Assembly: GCF_009362735.1 (NCBI RefSeq)
Contig: NZ_WHNP01000033.1
Location: forward strand, 1 to 64,000
Reading direction: 5' to 3'
From: Paraburkholderia franconis
GTDB lineage: Bacteria > Pseudomonadota > Gammaproteobacteria > Burkholderiales > Burkholderiaceae
DNA length: 64,000 nt
Position numbers and translations under genes: made by a program. A model generated the notes under the pieces. It saw only the letters and a program-made list of their open reading frames with translations, searched no databases and was not told where the DNA came from. Positions 46,001 to 55,834 of the stretch are shown in pieces (the stretch's first letter is position 1; each line of letters opens with the position of its first letter).

Positions 46001-46871
46001 TCAGCCATCCGCAAGAAAACCGCGAACCAGGGCGATCGTCGCTTGTGGGTTTTCCTCCATCACCCAATGGCCTGAGTCCGGTATCACGCTCTCTCGCACG
46101 TCGTCGGCAGCGGACCGCATCACCACGGCCATGGTGGTGCCGAAAGACTTCTCGCCCCCGACGGCCAGCACGGGCATCCGCAGCCGCGCGCCCGTGGCGA
46201 GCCATGCGCGGTTATCGTCCGCATCCTGATCGAAGGCCGCGAATTGCGCGAAGCCGGCGCGTATGGCGCCAGGTAACGCATAGAGTGCGGAGTAATGGAC
46301 CCTTGCTCCCTCATCGAACCTCGCGGGATCGGCGGAGAATTCGTTCCAGAAGCGGTCGAGATAGATGCGCTCGCGACCGGCGACAAGTCGCTCCATGTCA
46401 GGCCCGCCAAAACGGAAATGCCAAAGCATTGGGCTCTTCAAGATGTCGTCCCACGGGCCGATTCCCGGGATGGGTGCATCGATCAGCACCAACCGTCTGA
46501 TCCGCTCCGGATGCTGCGCAGCGAACTGGAAAGCGACCATGTTCCGATGTCATGTGCAACGAGATCGATCTGATCCACGCCAAGTGCAGCGAGCACGCCC
46601 GTCATATCGGCAGCCTGAGTCTTCTTGTCATAGCCGTCAGCAGGTTTCGAGGAGAGGCCCAGGCCGCGCAAGTCCGGCACGATCACCCGATGGTCCTGCG
46701 CGAGATCGACGGCCATCGGCTCCACATATCACCCGTCTCGGCATAGCCATGCAACAGCACGACGGCGGGACCCTTGCCGCCGACGCGAACGGACAAGGTC
46801 GTTCCGTTCGTCTGAATATCCTGCGTCCGAAAATCGGTCGGGAACGACCGCGTGCTTGTCAGAGGGGGCAT
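46001..46871 (-). pseudogene. Alpha/beta hydrolase (epoxide hydrolase-like), two single-base deletions
   Basis: Three minus-strand frames together give a full hydrolase: GPAVVLLHGYAETGDMW (oxyanion region), then PMAVDLAQDHRVIVPDLRG (46725 side) and LVAHDIG (nucleophile Asp in HDIG), then FAAQHPERIRRLVLIDAP down to VIPDSGHWVMEENP with the catalytic His. One base is missing after TGG in DMW-EPM near 46725 and one in HDIG-NMV near 46540. Each loss is a single nucleotide. Either a recent pseudogene or read errors; otherwise the enzyme would be complete (about 290 residues). A start at 46871 is likely. Confidence 0.75.
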
Positions 46872-47074
46872 AGGTTATCTCCTTTGAAATTGCGGGGCGC
46901 TACGAGCGCCAGGACACGCATTCACCGTCGATGGTCGGATGCGCGCCGGCTTGCTGAATCGCATTTTTCCGGTAGATCAGAAGCGGTTTGGGTCCATGTA
47001 GATTCCGTCGTCGACAAGCATAACCGCAGTTCGAATTCGCATCGCTTATCGCTTCCATGCACGCGATTGCGCTG

Positions 47075-50000
47075 CTACCGGTTCCCGAGTTCGGCGAGCA
47101 GTGCCCGCGCCGCACGCACATCGGTCAGTCCGCTTCCCTCACTCATGGCTTCGCAGGCGGGCTGCAGCACGGCGCAGGCATTGTCCTGGTCGCCCGTCGA
47201 TGCCAGCTGGCGTGCAAGGCTGATCGCAGCACGAAGACCCGGAAAGCACGCGCCCTGTCTTTGTGCAATCACGACCGCTTCGCGGATGAACGTGAGCCCT
47301 TCTTCGCCTCGCGCGGTCTGCCGGGCTGCGAGCAATTCGCCTTTGAGCCGCAGCATCTCGGAGAGCTGGAAGCGCCCGCCATGCGCATCCACAGCCGCGA
47401 GCGCCCGGTCGATCTCGACGAGCCCCGCCTCCCGTTTGCCGGCCCGGCCAAGCGCTTCGCCAAGCAGCGCGTTGAAGTACGGCAAGCCCATTTCCGCACC
47501 TGTTGCGCTGATTGCCGCAATGCCCTCACGCATCCGTTCGATGCCTTCGTCGAGGTCGCCGGATTGCGCCAACGCCCAGCCCAGTTGAAATGTCCCCTGT
47601 GACAGCAGCAAGGGCAACGCGTATTCCTCGCATACCGCGATCTCCCGTGCCGCCCACTGCCTCGCCAGTTCCGGCTCGCCACGCAGGATATGCGCGAAGC
47701 TGCGCGTCCAGTATGCGAGCGCCGTCGTCAGCGGATGATCGAGTGCGCGCGCGAGTTCAAGCGTCTCGTCGGAAATCGACAGCGACTTGTCCGGATAGCC
47801 GCGCAGGCACTGCACGAGCGCGGTGAAGCATCGACAGCACACACCCGGATCATGCCCGGAGTACTTGAATGTCAGCGCATGATCCCGCTCGCGCTCGTAT
47901 AGTGCGATTCCCTTTGCACAATGGAACCCGGCCGCGGCGTATTCCCCCATAAAAAAGCTGTTCGTCCAGAACAGATGATGCGTTTCGATGCGCATCGCGT
48001 GGTCGCGCGAGTCCGCCGTTAGTGCGGCGCAGCGGTTGCCGAGTTCACGGGCGATTTCCGACTCGCCCCGGATCATCCGGTATTGTCCTTCGCCTCGCAA
48101 TACGGTGAACAATTCGCTCTCGTCACCTAGCTCTTCGCATAGCAAACGTGCCTGCGTATACGCGTCAAGCACTTCTTTGGCGGCCCAACCCTTCGCCGCC
48201 ATCATCGTCACGCCCAGGACCTTTTGATACTCGAGTTCATGCCTGAGCAGCGCCGGCGTGCGTGGCAAAATCCGGATGATGTCGAGTCCCCGGTTCAGGT
48301 ACTCGACCGTCTGCTGATACGCGGATCGCTGCAGCGCCTTGCACGCCGAGCGGTACAGGTAATCAACGGCCTTCTCCCACAGCTCGCCCGCAAGCGCGTG
48401 ATGCGCGAGGCGCTCGACATGCTCGTCGAGACGTTGCGCGTGAAGCCGCTCGATCACCTCCACGAGCTGCACGTGCACCGATCGCCGCCGCTCTTTGAGC
48501 ACGCTTGCATAAGCGACACGATGCGTAAGCGCATGCTTGAACGTGTACTGCTGATGCGGCAGCAAGCGCGTCTGATAGAGCAGTTCCGCCGCCTGCAACT
48601 CGCCCAGCAGATCGAGCAGCCGTTCGCGTTCGAGTTGGGCCACCGGCTGCAGCAGATCGACTGCGAACTCCTGCCCGATCACGGCTGCCATCTGCAGCAA
48701 GGCTTTTTGCTGCGCGGACAGTCGATCGATACGCGATGCAAGGACGGCGTGCACAGTCGATGGGATCTCGAACGTGTCGATGGTTCGAACCATCTGGTAG
48801 GCACCCGTCTGACCAACCAGCGCACCGGCGTCGACCAGAGCGCGGACCGACTCTTCGAGGAACAGCGGCGTGCGGCCCGTGCGCTCGATCAGCCGTCTGC
48901 GAAGCGCCAACACCCCGACGTCGTCGCCGAGCAGCGAGCGCAGCAGCAGGTCAGCGTTTTCGGCGGCAAGACTGTCCAGATGAAGCTGCGAGAAATAGCT
49001 CTTGCCGAACCACGCGTGCCGATATTCGGGCCGATGCGTGACGAGCAGCAATACGCGCGCTGCGCCAATGCAATCGACGAGATGATCGAGCACAGCTTGC
49101 GTGCCATCGTCGTTCCAATGCAGATCCTCGACGACGACGACCAGCGGATGGTACTCACTTGCACGGATCACGAGAGAAGCGACGGCTTCGAGCGTGCGCT
49201 TGCGCTTTTGCGGCGGACTCGCCATCTCCCACTGCGGATCGTCAGGCGGCAAGTCCAGCAGCGCGGCCAGCGCGGGACGCGTCACGGCAAGTTCATCGTC
49301 GACGGCCCCGATGCCCAGGCGCAGCCTGTCAGCCGCTTCAGCCAGCGTGTCGCGCTCGCCGATGCCGAACCACGTCCGCAGCAGCTCGGCGACGGGAAGA
49401 TAGATTGCACTATTGTCGTGCGAGCTCGTACCCGTTTCGAGTGTCGTCCACCCGGACGCGCGTGCAGCGCTGACAAACTCGTGCACCAGACGGGACTTGC
49501 CCACCCCCGCTTCCCCGACGATCGCGCACACTTGCCCTGTGCCGCGTGCGGCACGCTCGAGCAGCCCCTGCAAACCGGCCATTTCCGTGTCGCGGCCGAC
49601 AAACCGCGAAAGACCGCGTGCCGCCCGGGCGTCCCAACGAAGCCGCAGCCCGGACCTCGCGCGTAGTATGAAGATCTCGACGGAGGGCACCGCGCCCGGA
49701 AGCACTCGCCCCCGGCGATCCGCGAGTTCGATGAATCCTTCGGCGCACCGCACGGTATCGGCGCTCACGCCGATCTCATCGACGGACAGGACGGAATCGA
49801 TCAGGTTCGCCAGTTGCGGTACGGCGCCTAGCGCGTCGTAGTGCTGCGCCCGGTCGCTCCCGATCGTCCGGACCACGGCATCGCCGGAATGGATGCCGAT
49901 CCGCACGTCAAGAGGCCGTCCGACGACCGCTGGCATCGCTTCGCGCATCGCGAGCGCGGCATAGCACGCCCGTACCGCGTGGTCCTCCTGCGAGACGGGC

Positions 50001-51016
50001 GCCCCGAACAGCGCCGTCACGCCATCGCTTCGAAGCTGCGTCGTGAGGCCGCCGAACCGGTGGACGGCGTCGACCATTGTCTTCAGCACAGCGTCGACCC
50101 GTTCCAACGCGAGCTCGGTGTCCATGTCGCCATTCGGCTCCCGCACCCGCGTGCAGAGCACGCTCAACGGTTTGCGCTCCGCCGGCGATATCGCCGCATT
50201 GACGGCTTCATGCACGTCGCGCGACGCGGCGCCAGGCTGCGCTGCGTGCACCCCGGTAATCACACGCGACGCGGCGGGCACGCTGTAGCCATCCTGCTGG
50301 ATGTCAGCAGCGAGACGTCGAGTCCCGTCCGTGGGAACCATGCCGAGTTCGGCATTGAGCACGCGGACGCATTCCTGATATTGACGCATGGCAGCATCCC
50401 GGCGCCCTGCCCTCGCATACAGCCTCATGAGCGCCGCATGCGCCCACTCCAGCAACGGGTCCAATGCCAGAATTCTGCTTGCCACCTCTATTGCGTGACT
50501 GGATGCGCCGGATTGCTCGTAAAGAGCGACGAGCTCGGCGAACACTTCCACTGCGCGCTCGTGAAACCAGCGGCGCTCGACGGTCATCCACTGTTCGAAC
50601 GGTTCTTCGCGCAGACCAAAGCCATCGAGCAGTGCGCCCCGATAGAGCGCGACAGCCTTTGCCAGTGAATCGGCAGACCGCTCGCCCGAGAAGTGCGTGA
50701 ATTGCAATGCGTCGACTTCAACAAGATGGGCGTCGAGCCATATCGCGTCCGGCGCCGTCTTCAACAGCGGCGCGGCATTCGACAACATCCGGCGCAGGCT
50801 CGACAGCGTCTGCCGCAAGCTCGCTCTCGCCTGCTCTTCGGCGCTGCGTTCCCAGAACACGCTTGCCAGTTGCTCGCGCGAACGCAACATGCCCGGCGAC
50901 AAGGCGAGGTAGGCCAGGATCGCCTTGCTCTTCTTCGTCGGAAAGTCCAGCGGCACGCGCTCCCCAGCAAGGCGGATGTGCAAGCCTCCAAGGACTTCGA
51001 TCGTGAGCCCGGTCAT
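47075..51016 (-). CDS. SARP/BTAD regulator with cyclase-like, AAA ATPase and TPR domains
   Basis: 1313 residues. Residues 1-95 are an OmpR-type winged helix (FPTKKSKAILAYLALSPG) and 95-245 the BTAD helical domain. Residues 285-440 resemble a class III nucleotide cyclase (VDAVHRFGGLTTQLRSDGVTA; VRIGIHSGDAV) but lack the metal-binding Asp of the DxxGSTxL strand, so it is probably inactive. A P-loop ATPase domain follows (IVGEAGVGKSRLVHEF, about 499-514). TPR-type helices occupy the last 400 residues. The architecture suggests an ATP-controlled activator. The start at 51016 fits the family. It is divergent from the diiron gene with a 277-base gap. Confidence 0.9.
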   Translation of the reverse strand: MTGLTIEVLGGLHIRLAGERVPLDFPTKKSKAILAYLALSPGMLRSREQLASVFWERSAEEQARASLRQTLSSLRRMLSNAAPLLKTAPDAIWLDAHLVEVDALQFTHFSGERSADSLAKAVALYRGALLDGFGLREEPFEQWMTVERRWFHERAVEVFAELVALYEQSGASSHAIEVASRILALDPLLEWAHAALMRLYARAGRRDAAMRQYQECVRVLNAELGMVPTDGTRRLAADIQQDGYSVPAASRVITGVHAAQPGAASRDVHEAVNAAISPAERKPLSVLCTRVREPNGDMDTELALERVDAVLKTMVDAVHRFGGLTTQLRSDGVTALFGAPVSQEDHAVRACYAALAMREAMPAVVGRPLDVRIGIHSGDAVVRTIGSDRAQHYDALGAVPQLANLIDSVLSVDEIGVSADTVRCAEGFIELADRRGRVLPGAVPSVEIFILRARSGLRLRWDARAARGLSRFVGRDTEMAGLQGLLERAARGTGQVCAIVGEAGVGKSRLVHEFVSAARASGWTTLETGTSSHDNSAIYLPVAELLRTWFGIGERDTLAEAADRLRLGIGAVDDELAVTRPALAALLDLPPDDPQWEMASPPQKRKRTLEAVASLVIRASEYHPLVVVVEDLHWNDDGTQAVLDHLVDCIGAARVLLLVTHRPEYRHAWFGKSYFSQLHLDSLAAENADLLLRSLLGDDVGVLALRRRLIERTGRTPLFLEESVRALVDAGALVGQTGAYQMVRTIDTFEIPSTVHAVLASRIDRLSAQQKALLQMAAVIGQEFAVDLLQPVAQLERERLLDLLGELQAAELLYQTRLLPHQQYTFKHALTHRVAYASVLKERRRSVHVQLVEVIERLHAQRLDEHVERLAHHALAGELWEKAVDYLYRSACKALQRSAYQQTVEYLNRGLDIIRILPRTPALLRHELEYQKVLGVTMMAAKGWAAKEVLDAYTQARLLCEELGDESELFTVLRGEGQYRMIRGESEIARELGNRCAALTADSRDHAMRIETHHLFWTNSFFMGEYAAAGFHCAKGIALYERERDHALTFKYSGHDPGVCCRCFTALVQCLRGYPDKSLSISDETLELARALDHPLTTALAYWTRSFAHILRGEPELARQWAAREIAVCEEYALPLLLSQGTFQLGWALAQSGDLDEGIERMREGIAAISATGAEMGLPYFNALLGEALGRAGKREAGLVEIDRALAAVDAHGGRFQLSEMLRLKGELLAARQTARGEEGLTFIREAVVIAQRQGACFPGLRAAISLARQLASTGDQDNACAVLQPACEAMSEGSGLTDVRAARALLAELGNR

Positions 51017-51293
51017 AACGTGCGAAAGATGAAGCGTTGCCCTACAAACAGTTTACTTCGCGGCGCACGATATTCACGCATCGCGCGCCCGGACTTCGCA
51101 CAGGCCCGTCCCTTCATTTTTTACGGCGATTTCACGCGGCCCCGCGCGCTGTTCACGGATCGATGACGTCCGGCAACGATAGTTGGATCGTGACGATGCG
51201 GCTCGGCCAAGGTGGCTGACCCATTCGAACGGGGCATCCCGGCGGCATCGGCACGGTGAGTATCGATGAATCGCAATTGAAGGAGATGTTTCA

Positions 51294-52235
51294 ATGGAAA
51301 TTACCACCGATGTGAACCAGCTCGACGCGAGCCGCTACGCAAAATGTATCGCTGCATCGAAACGCGTCCGCTGGGACATCGACCGCGACGTGATTCGCGG
51401 CCGATCTTTCGATTTCTCGAAGAAATTCCTGCCCGACGCGCTGTCGAAGGTCGATTCCCTCGCCTTCCTTGGCCCCGACGAACAGCGCATGCTCAGTCAG
51501 ATCCAGGGCCGCACGTATGCAAACATGTTCGGCCTCGTCGAACGCTTCATTGCGGCCAAGGTACTGGAGATGAGCGGTCCGTACCGCCTCGGCGACCAGA
51601 ACGCCCTCGAAGCGCTCGTCCGGTTCAGCGACGAGGAAATCAAACATCAGGAACTGTTTCGCCGCATCGAACGCATGTGCGCCGAAGGCATGCCCGCCGG
51701 CTATGCGTTCTTGCCGGAAGCCAACAGCGTGGCCTCGTTCGTTCTTTCGAAATCCACCTGGGCCGTGCTCGCGCTGACCTGTCACATCGAGCTCTTCGTG
51801 CTCGCGCACTATCGCGGCAGCATCGACGGCGACTCGAACTCATCCGAGCTGTGGAGAGACGTCTTTCTCTACCATTGGCGCGAGGAATCGCAGCACGCCA
51901 TCCTCGACGAACTCGAATGGCAACGCGAAGACGCCCGGCTTTCGCCTGAAGAGCGCGACAAGGCAGTCGACGAGCTGATCGAACTGGTCGCTGCCGTCGA
52001 CGGCATGCTGCAAACGCAGGCTCGCGCTGATGCCGACTACTTTGCAATGATCTGCGGACGGCCTCTGCCGATGACCGAAAAGGAGTCCGTGCATGCGGGT
52101 CTGCTTGGCGCGTACAGGTGGCAATATATCGTTTCCGGTGTGCAGGAGCCGCGCTTCAGTCATGCGCTCGGCAGCATGATTACCCGCAACCAGGCGTCGC
52201 GGATCGAAACCGCGATGACGCCGATCATGAGTTAG
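51294..52235 (+). CDS. Ferritin-like diiron protein
   Basis: 313 residues, helical, no signal peptide. The likely iron ligands are Glu84 (GLVERF), the EExxH pair in SDEEIKHQELF (Glu115/His118), Glu166 (CHIELF) and a second EExxH in YHWREESQHAIL (Glu198/His201). This four-helix layout occurs in AurF-like N-oxygenases and other uncharacterised diiron enzymes; I cannot choose between them. AAGGAGA is 8 bases before ATG 51294. Divergence from the SARP/AAA regulator suggests that the regulator controls it. Confidence 0.75.
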   Translation: MEITTDVNQLDASRYAKCIAASKRVRWDIDRDVIRGRSFDFSKKFLPDALSKVDSLAFLGPDEQRMLSQIQGRTYANMFGLVERFIAAKVLEMSGPYRLGDQNALEALVRFSDEEIKHQELFRRIERMCAEGMPAGYAFLPEANSVASFVLSKSTWAVLALTCHIELFVLAHYRGSIDGDSNSSELWRDVFLYHWREESQHAILDELEWQREDARLSPEERDKAVDELIELVAAVDGMLQTQARADADYFAMICGRPLPMTEKESVHAGLLGAYRWQYIVSGVQEPRFSHALGSMITRNQASRIETAMTPIMS

Positions 52236-52304
52236 CGCGCGCGACGGGCCGCTGCGGAAAATTGGCGCGAAGAGTTGGGCAAACGGCTGTGCACCGCAAC
52301 TCAA

Positions 52305-52336
52305 AGTGCCGTTCAGTCGCGCGACTGAACGGCACT
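52305..52336. repeat. Perfect 32-bp palindrome between convergent genes
   Basis: Two 16-base arms are exact inverted copies (AGTGCCGTTCAGTCGC from 52305). There is no T-run on either side. It may be a bidirectional terminator-like hairpin for the diiron gene and the MFS gene that converge here, or a protein-binding site. Confidence 0.6.
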
Positions 52337-52499
52337 AACGCTTCAGCCGGTCACGCGAACACGCCCGATGCCGCCGCCGACTCGTCGAGAATCGTCGTGC
52401 GATGCATGCGGCGGCGCTGTTCGGGCGAGACATCGCTGATCGTGGCGGAATGCGTAGACGCACTCGAGGGGATAGCGCTGTGGCCACCCCCTCGCGTAT

Positions 52500-53948
52500 T
52501 CATCGAGCGATGTCGTCGAGTGCAAGACCCGTGGTGCGCGGCCCGAACAGCGCGACCGCGAGCACGACGATCGTCATTGCGCCGCCGATGAAGGCGAACA
52601 CTCCGCCGACGCCGAACTCGCGCAGGAAGAACGCGATGAAGAAGCCAACGAAGATCGACGACAGCCGGCTCCACGAGTAGACGAAGCCCACGGCGCCGGC
52701 GCGCATGCGGGTCGGGAACAATTCGGCCTGGTACGTGTGCACGATCGTCGAGAGCCAGTTCACCACCAGCGTCTGCACGATGCCGACGGCGATCAGCCAG
52801 CCTGGCGCCTTCAACATCGAGAAGATCACGCCGATCACCGCCACCGATATCGCGCTCCAGACGAGTTGCCATTTACGCTCGAAACGGTCCGCGACCAGCA
52901 TGACGATGAACGGCGCGATGGGATAAAGCAGCACGATCAGGAACGTGTATTCGAGGCTGCGCGTCACCATGATGCCCTTCGCGATGAGCAGCGTCGGAAT
53001 CCAGCTGACGAAGCCGTAATAGCCGATGGTCTGGAAGAAGTTCACGACGACGAGCATCAACGTGCGGCTGCGATATTGCGGGCTGAACGCTTCGCGCAGC
53101 GTGCCCTTCTGCTCATCCGCTTCCGATGTTTCAACGGGAGCGGGCAGCTCCTTGCCGTATTCGTTGCGCACGCGCGCTTCGATCATCCGCATCACTCGCT
53201 CGGCTTCGTCGACGCGCCCTTTTTGCGCGAGCCAGCGAGGCGACTCCGGCAGACGCAGTTGCAGATACCAGACCAGCAGCGCGCCCGCCGAGCCGAGCGC
53301 GATCACCCAGCGCCAGCCGTCGAAGCCGAGCGGTGCGATCGGCACGAGCACCCATGCGAGGAACGCGATCAACGGCGCGCAGATCTGCGCGACGCCGTAC
53401 ACGAGTCCGAAGGCCATCCCGCGCGCGTGACGAGGCGTCAGCTCCGACACGTAAGAGTCGATTGTCACGTACTGCACGCCCACGCCGATGCCGCAGATGA
53501 GACGCCATACGTTGAGGCCGAGCGCCGTGTCCTGAAACGCGATGACGATGGTCGCGACGCAGTACCACAGCATCGACGCGGCAAACACGCGGCGCCGGCC
53601 GAAGCGGTCCGCGAGACTGCCGAAGACGATCGTCCCGATGAACAGACCGACGAACAGCGATGCAAGAAAACCCGCAAGGCCGTTCATCGCGAAGAAGGTC
53701 GGCGTGGTGGGCGTGAGAATGCCCGAGTGAAACAGGCCCGGTGCGATGTAGCCCGCGAAATACACGTCGTAAAGCTCGAAGAATCCGCCCAGCGCGACGA
53801 GCGTGAGCAGCTTCCACATGGTGGCCGTCATCGGCAGACGGTCGAAGCGGGCGGTCACGGTGCCGGCGGTGACGGGACGTGACAAATAGTCCGCTATTTC
53901 AGGCGAGCCGACGACATCCGCGCCGATCGCCCTGTTCGGGGTGCTCAT
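52500..53948 (-). CDS. MFS transporter, sugar/acid:H+ symporter type
   Basis: 482 residues, about 12 hydrophobic segments. Motifs are GSLADRFGRRRVFAA in loop 2-3, SYVSELTPRHARGMAFG, LPESPRWLAQKGRVDEAERV (sugar-porter style PESPR), and VADRFERKWQLVW in the second half, with ELFPTRMRAGAVGFVYSW at the end. AGGAGGA stands 8 bases before ATG 53948. A 28-bp promoter element 220 bases upstream is shared with the CoA-pathway operon at 60469, so it probably imports that operon's substrate. Confidence 0.92.
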   Translation of the reverse strand: MSTPNRAIGADVVGSPEIADYLSRPVTAGTVTARFDRLPMTATMWKLLTLVALGGFFELYDVYFAGYIAPGLFHSGILTPTTPTFFAMNGLAGFLASLFVGLFIGTIVFGSLADRFGRRRVFAASMLWYCVATIVIAFQDTALGLNVWRLICGIGVGVQYVTIDSYVSELTPRHARGMAFGLVYGVAQICAPLIAFLAWVLVPIAPLGFDGWRWVIALGSAGALLVWYLQLRLPESPRWLAQKGRVDEAERVMRMIEARVRNEYGKELPAPVETSEADEQKGTLREAFSPQYRSRTLMLVVVNFFQTIGYYGFVSWIPTLLIAKGIMVTRSLEYTFLIVLLYPIAPFIVMLVADRFERKWQLVWSAISVAVIGVIFSMLKAPGWLIAVGIVQTLVVNWLSTIVHTYQAELFPTRMRAGAVGFVYSWSRLSSIFVGFFIAFFLREFGVGGVFAFIGGAMTIVVLAVALFGPRTTGLALDDIAR

Positions 53949-54139
53949 CGTGTCTTCCTCCTGTGCGGCCTGTTTCAATGGTCGCTATGGTCGAGCCTGC
54001 ATCGTTGCAGGCATGAATGTCGGGATACTAATTATTCGAATGCGAGACACAGTGATCGCGAGCACCGGGCAATCACGTTTCGTGACACGCGGCGCTTCCG
54101 TCCACCCGCCAGGCTGCGATTCCCTTTCAATAGAAGTAG

Positions 54140-54196
54140 CGCCCAGTCTAGTGACGCGCACGATGGCCCACAATACTTGATCGTTGAATCAACGTC
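54140..54196 (-). promoter_or_regulatory. Shared promoter/operator (copy 1, MFS gene)
   Basis: The 28 bases at 54169-54196 are identical to 60469-60496 and contain GTTGAATCAAC, an inverted repeat. Read on the minus strand, they run into TTGTGG (-35-like), 17 bases, then TAGACT (-10-like) ending near 54143. It drives the MFS gene at 53948 with a leader of about 190 bases. Confidence 0.65.
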
Positions 54197-54352
54197 GCTT
54201 TGTTTGAGAGTCGACGCGAGCGGCACGCGACTATTGCCCATCGGCGCTGTGGCGCATGCAACAAAAACGGCCCTCGCGGGGCCGTTCATTCATGCGTCGT
54301 TTGACGACGGCGCGATCAGGGATCGCAAGCGGAAATGCAAGCGGGGATGCAA

Positions 54353-55714
54353 TCAGGTATGAGATTCCGCCGCGAGCATCGCGCCATCGACGGGCAGCAC
54401 GTCTTCTGCGCTATTCGAAGAAGCGGGACACGTCTGCAGATAATCGGCGCGCGGACGGATCAGCGCGCCGGACGTGCGCTGCTCGACGATATGCGCAACC
54501 CATCCCGCCGAGCGACTGATGATGAACAACGCGAATGCGCTGCGCGGCGGCAGGCCCAATGCAATCGTGAGCAACGTCAGGCCGATTTCGAGGCTCGGCA
54601 GACAGCCGTGCTTCGCGGCAATGTCGAGCGCCGCAAACAGCGGCTCGACGGACGGATGACGGCCCGCAAGCCGTCGCACGACGTCGATCAGATAACGGGC
54701 GCGCGGATCGCCGTCCGGGTACAGCGGATGATTGAAGCCCGGCAGATTTCGATGCGCTGCATAGTGCTCTTCGAAGAGCCGTTGCGCCTGAGCGACCGTC
54801 TTGCATGCGCGCAGCAGGTCTTCGGTGGCTTCGTACGAGCGCGCGGACGTGAGCCCCGTTTGCGTGAGGATCGCCGCCGCCACGCATTCGCCGACATCGG
54901 CGCCCGCCGATGCGGCGATGCGCGCGACGAAGGTTGCCTGCGCGAGCTCGTGATCGGCGCACAGCACGAGGGCCGCATCGAGCGCGGCAATGTGTTGCGG
55001 CGAGACCGTCCCGCCCAGCACGGCAAGCAGCGTCGCGGACAGCCCGCCGCCCCGTTTGCGAGCGGACGTTGCCGCCGCGCCGTCGTGCGGCCGTCGCAGA
55101 TGGCCGAGACAATGCGCCATCGTCGCGATCATGCGGCTCGCCGCGACGAACTGCACATCGGACGAGCGCACGCCGCGCAGATGCTCGCTGCCGAAGCGCA
55201 ACGCGATATCGGCGAAGAAGCGCACGAGTTCACGCCGGGGCTGCAAGCCCGCCGTGCCCGGCCATGCGTCGGCGAAACGCAGCGTGCGCGCGCACGGTTG
55301 CCAGGACAACGTGATGTCGTCGCCCGTATTCCACAGCGCTTTCACGACGGCTTCGAACGTCTGCCCGTCGCGGGCCATGTCGAGCGCCGCCACGCCGCGA
55401 TAGCGCGGCCCTTGCGCGGTGATCTCCGTGAGCGTGCTGGAAATGATCGGCTCGCCCCAGCGCATCGCGGCCGCAGCAACGGGAGCATGACCGCTGCGCG
55501 CATCGGCGCGCGACTTCATGCGCTCGACGTCCTGGCGCGCGTACAGGCGACGTCCCTTGTCGCCTTGCGGCACACTGCGTATCCAGCCGCGGCTGACATA
55601 GGCATACAGCGTTTGCAGCTTGATCTGCAGGAGCGCGAGCGTTTCGGCGCGCGTCAGGTAATCGCCGGGCGCGTGCGCGAGGGCCGCTGCGCCGTCTTGT
55701 CGGTTGCGTTGCAC
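54353..55714 (-). CDS. Citrate synthase-like enzyme with N-terminal helix-turn-helix
   Basis: 453 residues. Residues about 20-75 form an excisionase/MerR-like winged helix (YLTRAETLALLQIKLQTLYA; GRRLYARQDVERMK). From about residue 90 the citrate synthase fold follows (RYRGVAALDMARDGQTFEAV, then GFNHPLYPDGDPRARYL with the catalytic His region, and FALFIISRSAGWVAHIVEQR with the Arg/Asp end). Total length is normal for the HTH-citrate synthase subfamily. The start is GTG 55714 with AAGGAG 6 bases upstream; an upstream in-frame start exists but adds no domain. Acyl-CoA condensation or the reverse lyase reaction is plausible. It is last in the CoA-pathway operon. Confidence 0.82.
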   Translation of the reverse strand: MQRNRQDGAAALAHAPGDYLTRAETLALLQIKLQTLYAYVSRGWIRSVPQGDKGRRLYARQDVERMKSRADARSGHAPVAAAAMRWGEPIISSTLTEITAQGPRYRGVAALDMARDGQTFEAVVKALWNTGDDITLSWQPCARTLRFADAWPGTAGLQPRRELVRFFADIALRFGSEHLRGVRSSDVQFVAASRMIATMAHCLGHLRRPHDGAAATSARKRGGGLSATLLAVLGGTVSPQHIAALDAALVLCADHELAQATFVARIAASAGADVGECVAAAILTQTGLTSARSYEATEDLLRACKTVAQAQRLFEEHYAAHRNLPGFNHPLYPDGDPRARYLIDVVRRLAGRHPSVEPLFAALDIAAKHGCLPSLEIGLTLLTIALGLPPRSAFALFIISRSAGWVAHIVEQRTSGALIRPRADYLQTCPASSNSAEDVLPVDGAMLAAESHT

Positions 55715-55834
55715 CTCGATCTCCTTGCCGGCGCAAGGGCGCCGTACGGGGGCACAGTGACCGACAAGATAATCGAATGCCTGAGCGCTCACAATCCGGT
55801 GATGCCAGTAGCCATACGCAGTCTCACGCGCTCG

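Noticed and set aside
45987..46205. Small genes within the hydrolase remnant
   Set aside because: They are frame fragments of one alpha/beta hydrolase, not separate genes.
49841..50668. Plus-strand open frame of 275 codons
   Set aside because: Antisense to the SARP/AAA regulator, which has clear domains and continuous coding character on the minus strand.
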